In this document: positions 1-7,989 of the stretch, piece after piece | Position numbering within the stretch: the stretch's first letter is position 1 | Layout of the letters: each line of letters opens with the position of its first letter | IMG/VR virus record: IMGVR_UViG_3300021963_000418 | Location: 1 to 32,731 of that record | Length of the DNA stretch: 32,731 nt | DNA from: a virus | Direction: 5' to 3' (one strand) | Made by a program: the position numbers and the translations under genes | The notes under the pieces: generated by a model | Seen by the model: the letters and a program-made list of their open reading frames with translations, nothing else | The model's database searches: none | Told to the model about the DNA's origin: nothing

Positions 1-621
1 GGTGGGACCTTGATAAATTGCACCAAGATCTGAAATTAAATTACCGGTAACTTTCAGGCCGTCACCAGTGATGAAACGTCCTTGAATTTGGCCGTCACTG
101 AATCCACCGGCAGCAAATACAATGTCTCCGTATGTGCCATTTTCTGTGGCAAGAACCAAGTTACCGCCTGTGCCCGCCGGGGCACTGGCAAAGATATAAC
201 TGTCACCGGCATAGGTAACAGCATAAGCAGGATCATCAAACACTGAACTGGCAATACCAATGTCAACATAACCTTGTGTGTTATCACCGGTGTCGGCATA
301 GGCAATAAAGTCTGAGGATGAACTTGTACCACTGGTTGGATTATGCAAAGCTACTTGTACAAAAGAGTCTGACTCTTTGGCTATTACTACTATGTGGTCT
401 GATAGCCCAGCGTCAGCAGCAAAACCTAAAGCAACGTTACCATTACTAACTGTTAAGTTACCAGTAATGATGTTAATATCTTGTTGGAAGTTGGTTGCGC
501 CGCCGCCTGCAGCTCCTGCTGACTCAAGGCCGCCGCCCATAAGAATTGTGCCGTTACCGGCGAAAATTTTTGTTGGTCCAATTTCTAGACCGTTTTGCAC
601 TACGAAATTACTATTTGCCAT
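1..621 (-). CDS. Fibre-like virion structural protein, N-terminal part (runs off window)
   Basis: The ATG at 619-621 opens a frame that reads without a stop to base 1, so at least 207 N-terminal residues are present and the C-terminus lies outside the window. It starts MANSNFVVQNGLEIG. About residues 90-150 contain a module (SDFIAYAD, then VDIGIASS, then DSYIFAS, then IVFAAGG) that recurs in the 914-aa protein at 3263-6007 around residues 270-336 (SDFVATAD, IDLGIASS, DSYLYGN, INFVVGG). The beta-rich, Gly/Asn/Thr-rich composition is typical of tail or neck fibre proteins of T4-like marine phages. The exact structural role is inferred. The stop of the 822-aa gene and a strong hairpin lie just upstream. 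Confidence 0.75.
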   Translation of the reverse strand, partial: MANSNFVVQNGLEIGPTKIFAGNGTILMGGGLESAGAAGGGATNFQQDINIITGNLTVSNGNVALGFAADAGLSDHIVVIAKESDSFVQVALHNPTSGTSSSSDFIAYADTGDNTQGYVDIGIASSVFDDPAYAVTYAGDSYIFASAPAGTGGNLVLATENGTYGDIVFAAGGFSDGQIQGRFITGDGLKVTGNLISDLGAIYQGPT

Positions 622-663
622 TTTTATCTTTCCTTCGGTTCCATATTCCCCGACAAAGGTTTT

Positions 664-692
664 TAATTAGGGTGGCCCATCCACCCTAATTA
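664..692 (-). terminator. Strong 12-bp hairpin after the 822-aa gene, possible terminator or processing site
   Basis: A perfect 12-bp stem (TAATTAGGGTGG with CCACCCTAATTA) closes a 5-nt CCCAT loop, 7 nt after the stop at 699. In the minus direction it is followed by A rather than U residues. The T-rich flank is on the plus side, so a classical intrinsic terminator reads better on the plus strand, where no gene lies upstream. It may act as a bidirectional terminator or as an mRNA 3'-end stabiliser. Confidence 0.4.
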
Positions 693-698
693 TTGTTT

Positions 699-3167
699 TT
701 ATACTTTTAAATATTCTCTAGATAATCTAACGCTGTTTGTAGTACTAAATCCTACAAAGTTTAATTTAACATTGCCGCTAGCAACCGACGCTGTTACTAT
801 TCCTAGATTACCATTTGTTCTTACAACACCGTATTCTGATACTGTGGCAGTAGTTCCGTTGTGAATTACTAATGCCTCTGACACTTGATAATCTGTACCA
901 TTTGTTACTTGCACCAAATACTTTGCACTTCTATATGACGATGTGCTAAACGAATCGACTTGAGTTGCTACATTTGCACTTGCCACAGAAATTGCCAAAT
1001 CTTCAATTACAAGTCCACCACCTACTGGAATTGAGAAGTTTGGTTGAATATTATCAGCCTGAGAAATAAATGTAATACCAGTGTAATCATCTACGTTAAC
1101 TTGAACGAAACCCAACGAACTAGCTAGACCAACTACTTGCTGTGTAGTAGTTAGCAATCTACAGTCAATGACATCACCAGTGGCAGGTGCCTGAGTGAAT
1201 GTTAACTGATCGCCGCTGATTGTATAAGCATAACTTGCGCCACCAATTTGCAACACACCGTTAATACTAACAATAGTACTAGCCGTTGTTGCTTCTTGAC
1301 TTAACGTGAATACTGTTGTACTTCCATCACCATTGAACTGTTCTTCAACAATCAATGTGAAGTTTGTACTTGCTGTTCCCCATTCTGCTCCGTCGTACCA
1401 CTCAATGGCTAAAATAGTATCGTTATAGCGGAACATACCTTTAACGTCAGTTGCTCCAGTGCTACTTGGTCTAGTAGAGTTGGTACCAACTGGAAGTATA
1501 ATAGAATCATCTGTGTTGATAATTAATTTAGCACCTGTTACTGCTGTACTTGCTGTTGCGCTGTTACCAATGATAATGCTATCGTACGTCGAACTTGGAC
1601 GAGCCCATAATAGTGTTTCGTCGTTGGCGCCTTTGATGATAACATCTTGGCTAGCCGTTTTACTTGCATTAACTGTTAGTGCTTTATCAAAATATACATT
1701 ACCAGTAACACCTAGCCCGCCGCCATTGCTGATATTAATGGCGCCTGTTGTTGGGCTAGAACTGTTTACGCCACTGGCAGCAACTAAGTTGCCGTGTGTT
1801 TTTGTAATGCCATAAATGTTTGTTGTGGTACCAGAGTTAGCAATGTTCAGAACTGTTACAGCTTGGTCATAAACATAAGCCGTTGATGATGTTGCTTCAA
1901 TTGCATCAACAAACAAGTTACCGGCAATACCAACTCCGCCTGCTACACGCAAGGCGCCAGTGGTTGTACTGGTTGTGGCTGTGGTGTTGGCAACTACTAG
2001 TTCACCAAGTTTGACTGTGTCGTAGGCAATACCTGCATCGCTCCAGTTGATATGGGCGCCAGCCGGTTCGCTAGCAACATTACTAAAGAACACCCATGTG
2101 TTACCTTCGTGTTGTCTTGCTAGACCGGTGTGTGCGTATATCGAGCCAACTGTGTAGTCGCTAAAGAAACCAACATCATAATTGTATAAACTTAGATTAC
2201 CAAGTGCTTGCAAATAAACCAACGGATCCTGGATTGTCAGAACGTTTTGTACTACACCATAAATGTTGTTTGTGTAAACGTTACCGCCAACCCATAAGTC
2301 TTTGGCAATACTAGCACCGCCGGCTAATATCATTGCACCGCTTGATGTATTAGTTGCGTTAGTTAAGTCTGTGCCTTCTATGGTAGTAAATCTACCAGTG
2401 GCAGCAGTAATGTTACCAATTGCTGTGTCTTGCAACGCAGTGATAGTGCTCCACTTTCCACCACCATGTATATTTCCAGTTACGCCAAGGCCACCTTTAA
2501 CAACTATTGCGCCGGTTGTAGTGCTTGTACTTTCTGTTTGGCTAGCGGCAACAATATTACCTGAGGAAATAATAGTACCAGTGGTAGTTAATGTAGTAAA
2601 GGCACCTGTTCCAGGATTAATATTACCAATTGCTACTACTTGTACACCACCGATATTACCTGTTGTAAATGTAAATGATCCAGGTGTTACGTTACCAAGT
2701 TCTTTAGCTTGCAGGCCACCAGTGGTTGTTGTTTCAAATGTAACATTACCGGCTTTAACATTTGCAAAGCCAGACATATTAATTGAAGCAACGCCTGTGC
2801 CAGTTTCTGTGGTTGCAATAGCCTCAAATGCTTTATCATCTTCAACCCAAATAAATGCAGTATTAACTGAACCATATGGAGCAAGTGGTGCTAAGTTACG
2901 GTTAACCAATATACCAATATCATAGCCACTTAAACTTCCAGTGTATCCATTGTTGTAAACAACCAATGGGTCGTTAATATAAGTGTTGATCGAATTAATC
3001 GATGTTGGGGTTCCTGTTACTTGGAAATTTCCAAGAACAGTAATATTGGATGCAAGTGTCAAGTTTGCGGCAAACAAATTACTGGTAATGGTCTGATCAA
3101 CCATTTTTGTGCCAGTGATTGTGGCATCTGTAATCTGATTGTTCTTAATTCTTGTTAAAACTGACAT
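699..3167 (-). CDS. Large fibre-like virion structural protein (822 aa)
   Basis: Probably a tail or neck fibre subunit. Two copies of a module of the form DPLVxxx...YDxGxxx...W (about residues 66-118 and 314-362) also occur once in the 186-aa protein at 6762-7322. Four copies of a TTGA/SSGA..V.GG.G..GN unit lie near residues 217-232, 275-290, 402-417 and 472-490, and GNI.P.TG.FTT units lie near 158-262. The C-terminal 270 residues hold three blocks shared with the 914-aa protein: an ILPVG...RYND...WYDG block (about 556-598), a SINGVLQI..AYTISGDQLTF block (about 605-672), and a terminal YRSAKYLVQ...VIHNGTTA block. The ATG follows AGGAG at 8-nt spacing, and a late-promoter-like element sits 34 nt upstream. 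These families are known in cyanophage-type myoviruses. The receptor and exact location on the virion are unknown. Confidence 0.8.
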   Translation of the reverse strand: MSVLTRIKNNQITDATITGTKMVDQTITSNLFAANLTLASNITVLGNFQVTGTPTSINSINTYINDPLVVYNNGYTGSLSGYDIGILVNRNLAPLAPYGSVNTAFIWVEDDKAFEAIATTETGTGVASINMSGFANVKAGNVTFETTTTGGLQAKELGNVTPGSFTFTTGNIGGVQVVAIGNINPGTGAFTTLTTTGTIISSGNIVAASQTESTSTTTGAIVVKGGLGVTGNIHGGGKWSTITALQDTAIGNITAATGRFTTIEGTDLTNATNTSSGAMILAGGASIAKDLWVGGNVYTNNIYGVVQNVLTIQDPLVYLQALGNLSLYNYDVGFFSDYTVGSIYAHTGLARQHEGNTWVFFSNVASEPAGAHINWSDAGIAYDTVKLGELVVANTTATTSTTTGALRVAGGVGIAGNLFVDAIEATSSTAYVYDQAVTVLNIANSGTTTNIYGITKTHGNLVAASGVNSSSPTTGAINISNGGGLGVTGNVYFDKALTVNASKTASQDVIIKGANDETLLWARPSSTYDSIIIGNSATASTAVTGAKLIINTDDSIILPVGTNSTRPSSTGATDVKGMFRYNDTILAIEWYDGAEWGTASTNFTLIVEEQFNGDGSTTVFTLSQEATTASTIVSINGVLQIGGASYAYTISGDQLTFTQAPATGDVIDCRLLTTTQQVVGLASSLGFVQVNVDDYTGITFISQADNIQPNFSIPVGGGLVIEDLAISVASANVATQVDSFSTSSYRSAKYLVQVTNGTDYQVSEALVIHNGTTATVSEYGVVRTNGNLGIVTASVASGNVKLNFVGFSTTNSVRLSREYLKV

Positions 3168-3200
3168 AAGGTGGGCTCCTGAATCATAGTTAATTTATTA

Positions 3201-3208
3201 TATTTACC
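3201..3208 (-). promoter_or_regulatory. Late-promoter-like element (GGTAAATA) for the 822-aa fibre gene
   Basis: The minus strand reads GGTAAATATAAT, with the TAAATA core 34 nt upstream of the ATG at 3167. It resembles the core of the T4 late promoter TATAAATA, which is recognised by gp55. The gp55-type sigma gene in this window supports the call. Confidence 0.5.
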
Positions 3209-3225
3209 ACAGTCGTAGGTAATTT

Positions 3226-3243
3226 GGTTCTGGGCATAGAACC
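3226..3243 (-). other. Small hairpin between the two large fibre genes
   Basis: GGTTCT and AGAACC form a perfect 6-bp stem around a GGGCAT loop, downstream of the stop of the 914-aa gene and upstream of the next promoter. No U-tract follows on the minus strand, so a terminator call is weak. Confidence 0.3.
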
Positions 3244-3262
3244 TAAGTTTACTTGCGGGGAT

Positions 3263-6007
3263 TTAAATAGAAATCAATGTTTTAGTTAATTTTACGCTGT
3301 TACCGGAACTAACTCCGTTGCCGTAAATTATAACATTGCCCGACACTATGTTGGCACTAAAGTTCATAATCGGTGTTGCACCAGTATGTGTAGTACCATA
3401 CACCGTAATCTTCGCAGTTGTTCCGTTATGCACTACAATTACTTCATCTGTTTGATACTCAAAACCTAATATATTTGTTGAACTAATAACATATTTTCCT
3501 GTGCGGTAGTCATTAGCTGAGAAACTGTCTAAGAGTGTATCTCCGGTACTAACACTTGATATAAAATGTGAATTAATAAAAGTTGGACAGGTATTGTAAG
3601 CGTAGTTTACACCGTTTCCAAAATTAACCGGGTTGGTTGTGCCCCTGGTCGCAATATTTCCCGAAAATCCAGTTAAATCCGGAACTGTTGTACTAGCAAT
3701 AAATCGTATGTTTATAATATCCGACGCAAGTGGTGCTTGGGCAAATGTAATTTGATCACCCGAAACAGTATACGCAGGAGTTGGGCCACTGGGAATTTGT
3801 AGCGTACCGTTAATACTAACTAACAATGCTGATGCGGTTGATGCTTGATCTAATGTAAAGACCGTTTGCACACCATCTGCATAATCAATAGTCATATCTT
3901 CTAATTGATTTGATACCAATGACCAATCAATGCCAGTAAAGTATTCCAACGATCCGTATGTTGTATTAAATCTAATCTGTCCCGCTTGTCCTGTAACAGG
4001 TCTATCTTCTGACGGGCCCACTGGTATAATAAAAGAACTATTTGAATCAATGGTAACCAATCCATTGTTAACTGGCACAATGTCAATGTTCCCGGATTGG
4101 GAGAAGATATAATCAGTGTGTATGTTTCCGTAAAATTCTGCCGAAACATTACCTGAAGTTAGATTGCCAACTGTTAAATTAACAATATTTCCTGTAGTAA
4201 CATTTAAAGTATTGATGTTGCCAGTGGTAAATGTACCCAGGGTAGCCGATACATTTGCTAGGCCAGACAAGTATCCGCCGGTGACTAGAATATTACCTGA
4301 ACTAAAATTATTTGCTTGTACATCAACATTGGATAAACTTCCTCCAGTGACTAGAATATTACCTGAACTAAAATTATTTGCTTGTACATCAACATTGGAT
4401 AAACTTCCTCCAGTGACTAGAATATTACTAGATCCAACGTTTGTTATGTATCCGGTTGTTGCAGTAAAATCTGTTATGCCCCTGACATTGCCGCCAGTTA
4501 GTTGTACATTACTAGATCCAAAATTTGTTATGTATCCGGTTGTTGCAGTAAAATCTGTTAAACCTGTGATATTGCCGCCAGTGATCTGTGAGTTAGCTGT
4601 ACTAAAGTTTGTTATGTATCCGGTTGTTGCAGTAAAATCTGTTAAACCTGTGATATTGCCGCCAGACAATAACACGTTACCAGAACTTAAATTAGTAAAA
4701 TACCCAACTGTAGAATAAACATTACTCAATGCAGTTAGTTCGCCACCGCTAATAACTGCATTGGCTGTACTAAATCCAACCGTTGCTTTTAAGTATGTAA
4801 ATGTTCCTGTGCTAGGCGTTGCATTACCAATTGGTGTATTGTTGATAGACCCGAATGATGCAGAATTGGAGTATAAATTTGCGCCAATATTTAAATTGCC
4901 CGAAACTCCTGTATCACCAACTACAACTAATGTACCGGTGTTAGCAGATGTACTTATAGTATTTGGGTGATTTATTTGAACCGCTATATGTTCAAGATTT
5001 CCGCCGCCTACTACAAAGTTAATATTTTTACCAATGGTATCAGTAATTAGGTTTAAATTACCACCATTACCATACAAATAACTGTCGTTGGGACGTATTG
5101 CACTAAATGCCGGATAATTATATGTACTGCTTGCAATGCCTAGATCAATAAAGTTTGCTGTGTCAGTGCCATTATCTGCAGTTGCTACAAAATCAGAGCT
5201 GGCAAATTGGCCGCTGTTAATATTTTGATTATTAATCTGAGCATATCCGTTATAGTTTGCGCTAAATTGTGCAACTAATTGTGGAAGTACTGCATACCCC
5301 GTAGGAATACCAGCATAGATTGCACCAAACCCAGTTTCAGCATTACCAACAAAGAACGCAGAATTTAAAATTGTAATGTTACCAGCAGTGGTATTAATGT
5401 TTCCACTAACATATAAATTACCATTAATGCCCACACCACCTTCAACTTGGATTGCACCTGTTTGGTAATTAGTACTAGGTACACCACTGGTTATTCTTAG
5501 GTTGCCGGTAGTAAGAGTACTACCAGCAGGATTAGAAATATTGCCTAGTAGATTATTAATACGTGCAATAGCATCAGTCACTGATGTGGTAGTTAAAAAT
5601 GTAATTGCATTACTTGCTAGTTGGCCAGCTGTGTTTGTACCAAGAGCAATATTATTACCAGTAAAGAAGTCTTGTGTTGCTAACGAGTTTAGATTACCAA
5701 ACGCTAGATTGCCGTTGCCATCTGTATATAAAATATCATAAGATGTTCCACCAGTAATTATAATGTTGGCAGCAGTACCGAGACCGATTTTACCGGTGTC
5801 ACTGGTAATGGTATTACCAAGAATTGAAAGATTGGCAATGTGTGCATTGCCACTGACATCAAGTGTTTGTGTGGGATTTTGTGTGGCAATACCAAGACGA
5901 CGGCTAGTAACATCGAAGTATGCTAGGTCCGTGTCAACCTGTAGGTTAACACCCTGACGCTCCAGGTTCGGAAAAAGCATCTGTCCTGTTATGCGACCAA
6001 TTGCCAT
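3263..6007 (-). CDS. Large repeat-containing fibre-like structural protein (914 aa)
   Basis: The N-terminus carries the RLGIATQNPTQTLDVSG unit, a signature of phage fibre proteins (LGIGT.NP...LDV.G). Residues 180-200 and 352-372 hold TGA/TGT..V.G..G..GNL units. Residues 270-336 hold the SDF..TAD...IDLGIASS module shared with the protein at 1-621. Residues 445-525 are three 28-aa repeats (GG NITGLTDFTATTGYITNF), and 529-577 are 22-aa repeats (SSGNILVTGG SLSNVDVQANNF); both are near-identical at DNA level. The C-terminal 255 residues repeat the three-block end of the 822-aa protein. The ATG follows AAGGGG, 8 nt after the stop of the 140-aa gene. Regular repeats like these suggest a beta-helical or beta-prism shaft, with an exposed tip at the C-terminus. 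This is inference from pattern, and no close homologue can be named. Confidence 0.8.
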   Translation of the reverse strand: MAIGRITGQMLFPNLERQGVNLQVDTDLAYFDVTSRRLGIATQNPTQTLDVSGNAHIANLSILGNTITSDTGKIGLGTAANIIITGGTSYDILYTDGNGNLAFGNLNSLATQDFFTGNNIALGTNTAGQLASNAITFLTTTSVTDAIARINNLLGNISNPAGSTLTTGNLRITSGVPSTNYQTGAIQVEGGVGINGNLYVSGNINTTAGNITILNSAFFVGNAETGFGAIYAGIPTGYAVLPQLVAQFSANYNGYAQINNQNINSGQFASSDFVATADNGTDTANFIDLGIASSTYNYPAFSAIRPNDSYLYGNGGNLNLITDTIGKNINFVVGGGNLEHIAVQINHPNTISTSANTGTLVVVGDTGVSGNLNIGANLYSNSASFGSINNTPIGNATPSTGTFTYLKATVGFSTANAVISGGELTALSNVYSTVGYFTNLSSGNVLLSGGNITGLTDFTATTGYITNFSTANSQITGGNITGLTDFTATTGYITNFGSSNVQLTGGNVRGITDFTATTGYITNVGSSNILVTGGSLSNVDVQANNFSSGNILVTGGSLSNVDVQANNFSSGNILVTGGYLSGLANVSATLGTFTTGNINTLNVTTGNIVNLTVGNLTSGNVSAEFYGNIHTDYIFSQSGNIDIVPVNNGLVTIDSNSSFIIPVGPSEDRPVTGQAGQIRFNTTYGSLEYFTGIDWSLVSNQLEDMTIDYADGVQTVFTLDQASTASALLVSINGTLQIPSGPTPAYTVSGDQITFAQAPLASDIINIRFIASTTVPDLTGFSGNIATRGTTNPVNFGNGVNYAYNTCPTFINSHFISSVSTGDTLLDSFSANDYRTGKYVISSTNILGFEYQTDEVIVVHNGTTAKITVYGTTHTGATPIMNFSANIVSGNVIIYGNGVSSGNSVKLTKTLISI
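4281..4412 (-). repeat. Perfect 66-bp tandem repeat, two copies, in the fibre gene
   Basis: The unit beginning GTGACTAGAATATTACCTGA at 4281 recurs at 4347 and begins a third time at 4413 before diverging. The two full copies appear identical and encode a 22-aa unit in frame, so copy-number change would keep the fibre reading frame. Confidence 0.9.
4443..4664 (-). repeat. 84-bp tandem repeats, three copies, in the fibre gene
   Basis: A block starting GTTATGTATCCGGTTGTTGC occurs at 4443, 4527 and 4611, an exact 84-bp period (28 codons). A conserved segment of about 34 bp is identical in all three, and the last two share more. In between lie diverged linkers, indicating older duplication than the adjacent 66-bp repeat. 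Confidence 0.88.
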
Positions 6008-6015
6008 ACTACCCC

Positions 6016-6438
6016 TTAGGTTGCGTCTGTGCTATTAATATTATGAATAACAACTATTTGGTTTGGATTAATTCCCGGTGCTGGAGGAGGACTAGTAAAA
6101 GCAATTCCGTATCCGCTAACAGTATAATTGTCTGTGGGCTTTTGATAAACACCACCAATGAATACTGCCAATGCTGTTGGGTCTGACTCACTTTGTGTCA
6201 TAGTAAATGCTTGTGTTAACCCGTCGCCAATAAAACTATCAACCACTAACTGGACAGATCCAATCTTAGCAATTTGATTCCATTTGTTATTGTAATAAAA
6301 TTCAATCTTGTCGTTGGTTTGATTATATCTTATCTGTCCGTTAACTGGACTGTCAGGGCCAACACTACTACTGCCTACTGGCAATTGTACTGCGTAGCTT
6401 CCGCCTTCTAGTTGAGTATTTTTAAGAAATCGTCCCAT
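6016..6438 (-). CDS. Small structural protein with fibre-tip modules (140 aa)
   Basis: This short protein consists almost only of two modules found at the C-termini of the 822- and 914-aa proteins: LPVGSSSVGP...GQIRYNQTNDKIEFYYNNKW (about residues 19-54), and a DGLTQAFTM...VFIGGVYQ...YTVSGYGIAF block (about 65-122). It therefore looks like a stand-alone version of a fibre tip or adaptor. It lies 2 nt downstream of the 103-aa gene and 8 nt upstream of the 914-aa gene, on the same strand and probably in one operon. No strong Shine-Dalgarno sequence was seen, so coupling with the preceding gene is likely. Confidence 0.65.
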   Translation of the reverse strand: MGRFLKNTQLEGGSYAVQLPVGSSSVGPDSPVNGQIRYNQTNDKIEFYYNNKWNQIAKIGSVQLVVDSFIGDGLTQAFTMTQSESDPTALAVFIGGVYQKPTDNYTVSGYGIAFTSPPPAPGINPNQIVVIHNINSTDAT

Positions 6439-6440
6439 TA

Positions 6441-6752
6441 TTATAAACCAATCGAACTTACTGTTGCTACAATTGAGTCGCCAACGTTGGCGTTTGCCTG
6501 CAACATATCACCGGGCCCCAAGAAAATCTTTTCTAGGTCAGCAATATATGTATCATTGCTGGCTATCAATTTATTACTGTAAACAATGTTGTTTCCGTTT
6601 GCTGTAAATCCTGCAGGAACTGCATACAAATTAAATGTAGTAGCAGATCCAGATCTGTTACAGAAATAGAATGTAGTTGACGCTGTGCCCAATGAGCCTG
6701 TTCCAACTAAAATATTACCTACGGTTAAGTTCAATGGTGTATTTTGTATCAT
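6441..6752 (-). CDS. Small hypothetical virion protein (103 aa)
   Basis: A 103-aa beta-rich protein starting MIQNTPLNLTVGN, with no signal peptide or obvious motif. AAGGAAC precedes the ATG at good spacing. It lies 9 nt after the 186-aa gene and 2 nt before the 140-aa gene, within a run of virion genes. That context suggests a small adaptor or decoration protein. No function can be assigned from sequence alone. Confidence 0.6.
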   Translation of the reverse strand: MIQNTPLNLTVGNILVGTGSLGTASTTFYFCNRSGSATTFNLYAVPAGFTANGNNIVYSNKLIASNDTYIADLEKIFLGPGDMLQANANVGDSIVATVSSIGL

Positions 6753-6761
6753 GTTTGTTCC

Positions 6762-7322
6762 TTATAGCAAGACTGTGTAAAGCAAAGCCTTGGTTTTATT
6801 AATTAATTCCTGGTTTAGGTGTAGTGTGTTTGATGCATATACACCAGTGCCACCACCACCAACTGTACTACTAATACTGATGTTAGAAGTAGTATCAAAA
6901 ATTGTATGGCCACGCAAGTCTAAGTTAGAGCTGATTGCCGGCGCAGGATCTTGGAATACGTTTGCTAACGTTAATCCCGAAGCACTGGTTGCAACAGGAA
7001 CATAAATTGTACCATCGTTGGTAATTTCCCATAAATCAATTGACTCATTCCACCGTAGTGTTACATCTGGCTGCGATCCACGGTCAATTTGTATTCCTGA
7101 ATATCCAGTGGATACGCCGGCACCTGACTCACCTTTGTTTAAAACAATAACGTTGTCTGAAATATCAGAATTTGTAGTAGTAACTGAAGTTGCTGTACCG
7201 CCAACAAGCATGTTACCATTAACAAAAAACGTATCTGTAGTAATTGTTACGTTGCCCGTGGTAAGACCACTGCCTTTATTGACAATATTAAAGTCTCCAG
7301 AAATTCGTTTGGTAACGCTCAT
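6762..7322 (-). CDS. Fibre-like structural protein (186 aa)
   Basis: It contains the module DNVIVLNKGESG...TGYSGIQIDRG...LRWNE..DLWEITNDGT (about residues 52-106), related to two segments of the 822-aa protein (DPLVVYNN...YDIGILVNR...FIWVEDD). The C-terminal part ends in NLDLRGHTIFDTTSNISI and a helical tail. The ATG follows AGGA at 8-nt spacing, and a CATAAATA element sits 24 nt upstream. A terminator closes the preceding transcription unit, so this gene opens the 186-103-140-914 aa operon. It is a virion structural protein by family resemblance; the precise location is unknown. Confidence 0.65.
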   Translation of the reverse strand: MSVTKRISGDFNIVNKGSGLTTGNVTITTDTFFVNGNMLVGGTATSVTTTNSDISDNVIVLNKGESGAGVSTGYSGIQIDRGSQPDVTLRWNESIDLWEITNDGTIYVPVATSASGLTLANVFQDPAPAISSNLDLRGHTIFDTTSNISISSTVGGGGTGVYASNTLHLNQELINKTKALLYTVLL

Positions 7323-7345
7323 GTAAAGTATCCTAATCTATCAAG

Positions 7346-7353
7346 TATTTATG
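7346..7353 (-). promoter_or_regulatory. Late-promoter-like element (CATAAATA)
   Basis: CATAAATAC on the minus strand differs from the T4 late consensus TATAAATA only in the first base. It lies 24 nt before the ATG at 7322 and just downstream of an intrinsic terminator, so a new transcription unit is expected to begin here. Confidence 0.6.
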
Positions 7354-7370
7354 TGAATCAAATTATTAAT

Positions 7371-7402
7371 AAAATCAAAAAAAGTGGCCCAAAGGCCACT
7401 TT
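7371..7402 (-). terminator. Intrinsic terminator after the 130-aa gene
   Basis: On the minus strand a 9-bp perfect stem AAAGTGGCC/GGCCACTTT with a 4-nt TTTG loop is followed by TTTTGATTTT. It lies 40 nt past the stop of the 130-aa gene. Confidence 0.85.
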
Positions 7403-7441
7403 AATTTTGTCATGCTATTTCAACATAGCCGTTTGTTTTTA

Positions 7442-7834
7442 TTAAGTTAAATCAACGTTACCTGTGAATGTACTATTTGTACCCGCTTCTTCAACTTGTA
7501 CTGCACCGTCACTGTTAGATGAACTAAAGTTCCATGGGTAACGAATTCCGTTGCTGGCTGTTACTAGATGGCGTGAAATTTTAGTTACAAACAAATCTGT
7601 GCCAGCATCGTTGGTAATTGTGATGCTCATTTGTCCTGCAACTAAACTACCGTCTGCAATAGACTTTAATAAGCAAATTGCAGTATTTCCGCTTGCATCA
7701 ATGCACGTAAATCTTTTGCTACTTTTTTGTTTTACAATGGCTCCTGCAACAGAACTTGTTCCGTTGTGAAATTGCACACGTAAATTATTATTGGCATCTG
7801 CGCCAAAGAATCTTTTTGGTAATGGACGTCCCAT
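7442..7834 (-). CDS. Small structural protein, next to the capsid gene (130 aa)
   Basis: It begins MGRPLPKRFFG, an N-terminus I associate with small conserved proteins of cyanophage/pelagiphage-type myoviruses that sit near structural genes. The rest is beta-rich and ends in EEAGTNSTFTGNVDLT. It has its own promoter-like element (7927), a strong AAGGAG Shine-Dalgarno sequence and its own terminator (7371-7402), so it is a monocistronic unit right after gp23. That arrangement suggests high late expression, as for a head decoration or other abundant virion protein. The function is inferred from context. Confidence 0.6.
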   Translation of the reverse strand: MGRPLPKRFFGADANNNLRVQFHNGTSSVAGAIVKQKSSKRFTCIDASGNTAICLLKSIADGSLVAGQMSITITNDAGTDLFVTKISRHLVTASNGIRYPWNFSSSNSDGAVQVEEAGTNSTFTGNVDLT

Positions 7835-7926
7835 GATTATCTCCTTTTTGTTTAAGATATTAGCGTTCTATGCTATACGCAGTAAGGGGTCTGCATAAAC
7901 TCCAACTTATTCGGAGCGAACATAGT

Positions 7927-7934
7927 TATTTACC
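7927..7934 (-). promoter_or_regulatory. Late-promoter-like element (GGTAAATA) for the 130-aa gene
   Basis: GGTAAATAAC on the minus strand lies 93 nt before the ATG at 7834 and just beyond the gp23 terminator. The same GGTAAATA octamer occurs at 3201 and 14117. Confidence 0.45.
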
Positions 7935-7944
7935 GCGATCAACA

Positions 7945-7968
7945 AAAAAGCCCCTTGCGGGGCTTTTT
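7945..7968 (-). terminator. Intrinsic terminator after gp23
   Basis: A 10-bp stem (AAAAAGCCCC paired with GGGGCTTTTT) encloses a 4-nt loop, and on the minus strand the T-run continues past the stem. It is 22 nt beyond the gp23 stop codon. Confidence 0.9.
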
Positions 7969-7989
7969 GTATCTTTGATAATCCGTGGA

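Noticed and set aside
2302-2925. 207-aa plus-strand ORF opposite the 822-aa fibre gene (similar ones at 1459-1815 and 4164-4718).
   Set aside because: These are hydrophobic Val/Leu/Pro-rich shadows created by Gly/Asn/Thr-rich fibre codons on the other strand; none has a credible ribosome site.
4281-4412. CRISPR-like array from the 66-bp repeats.
   Set aside because: The repeats are directly adjacent without spacers and lie in frame inside a fibre gene.
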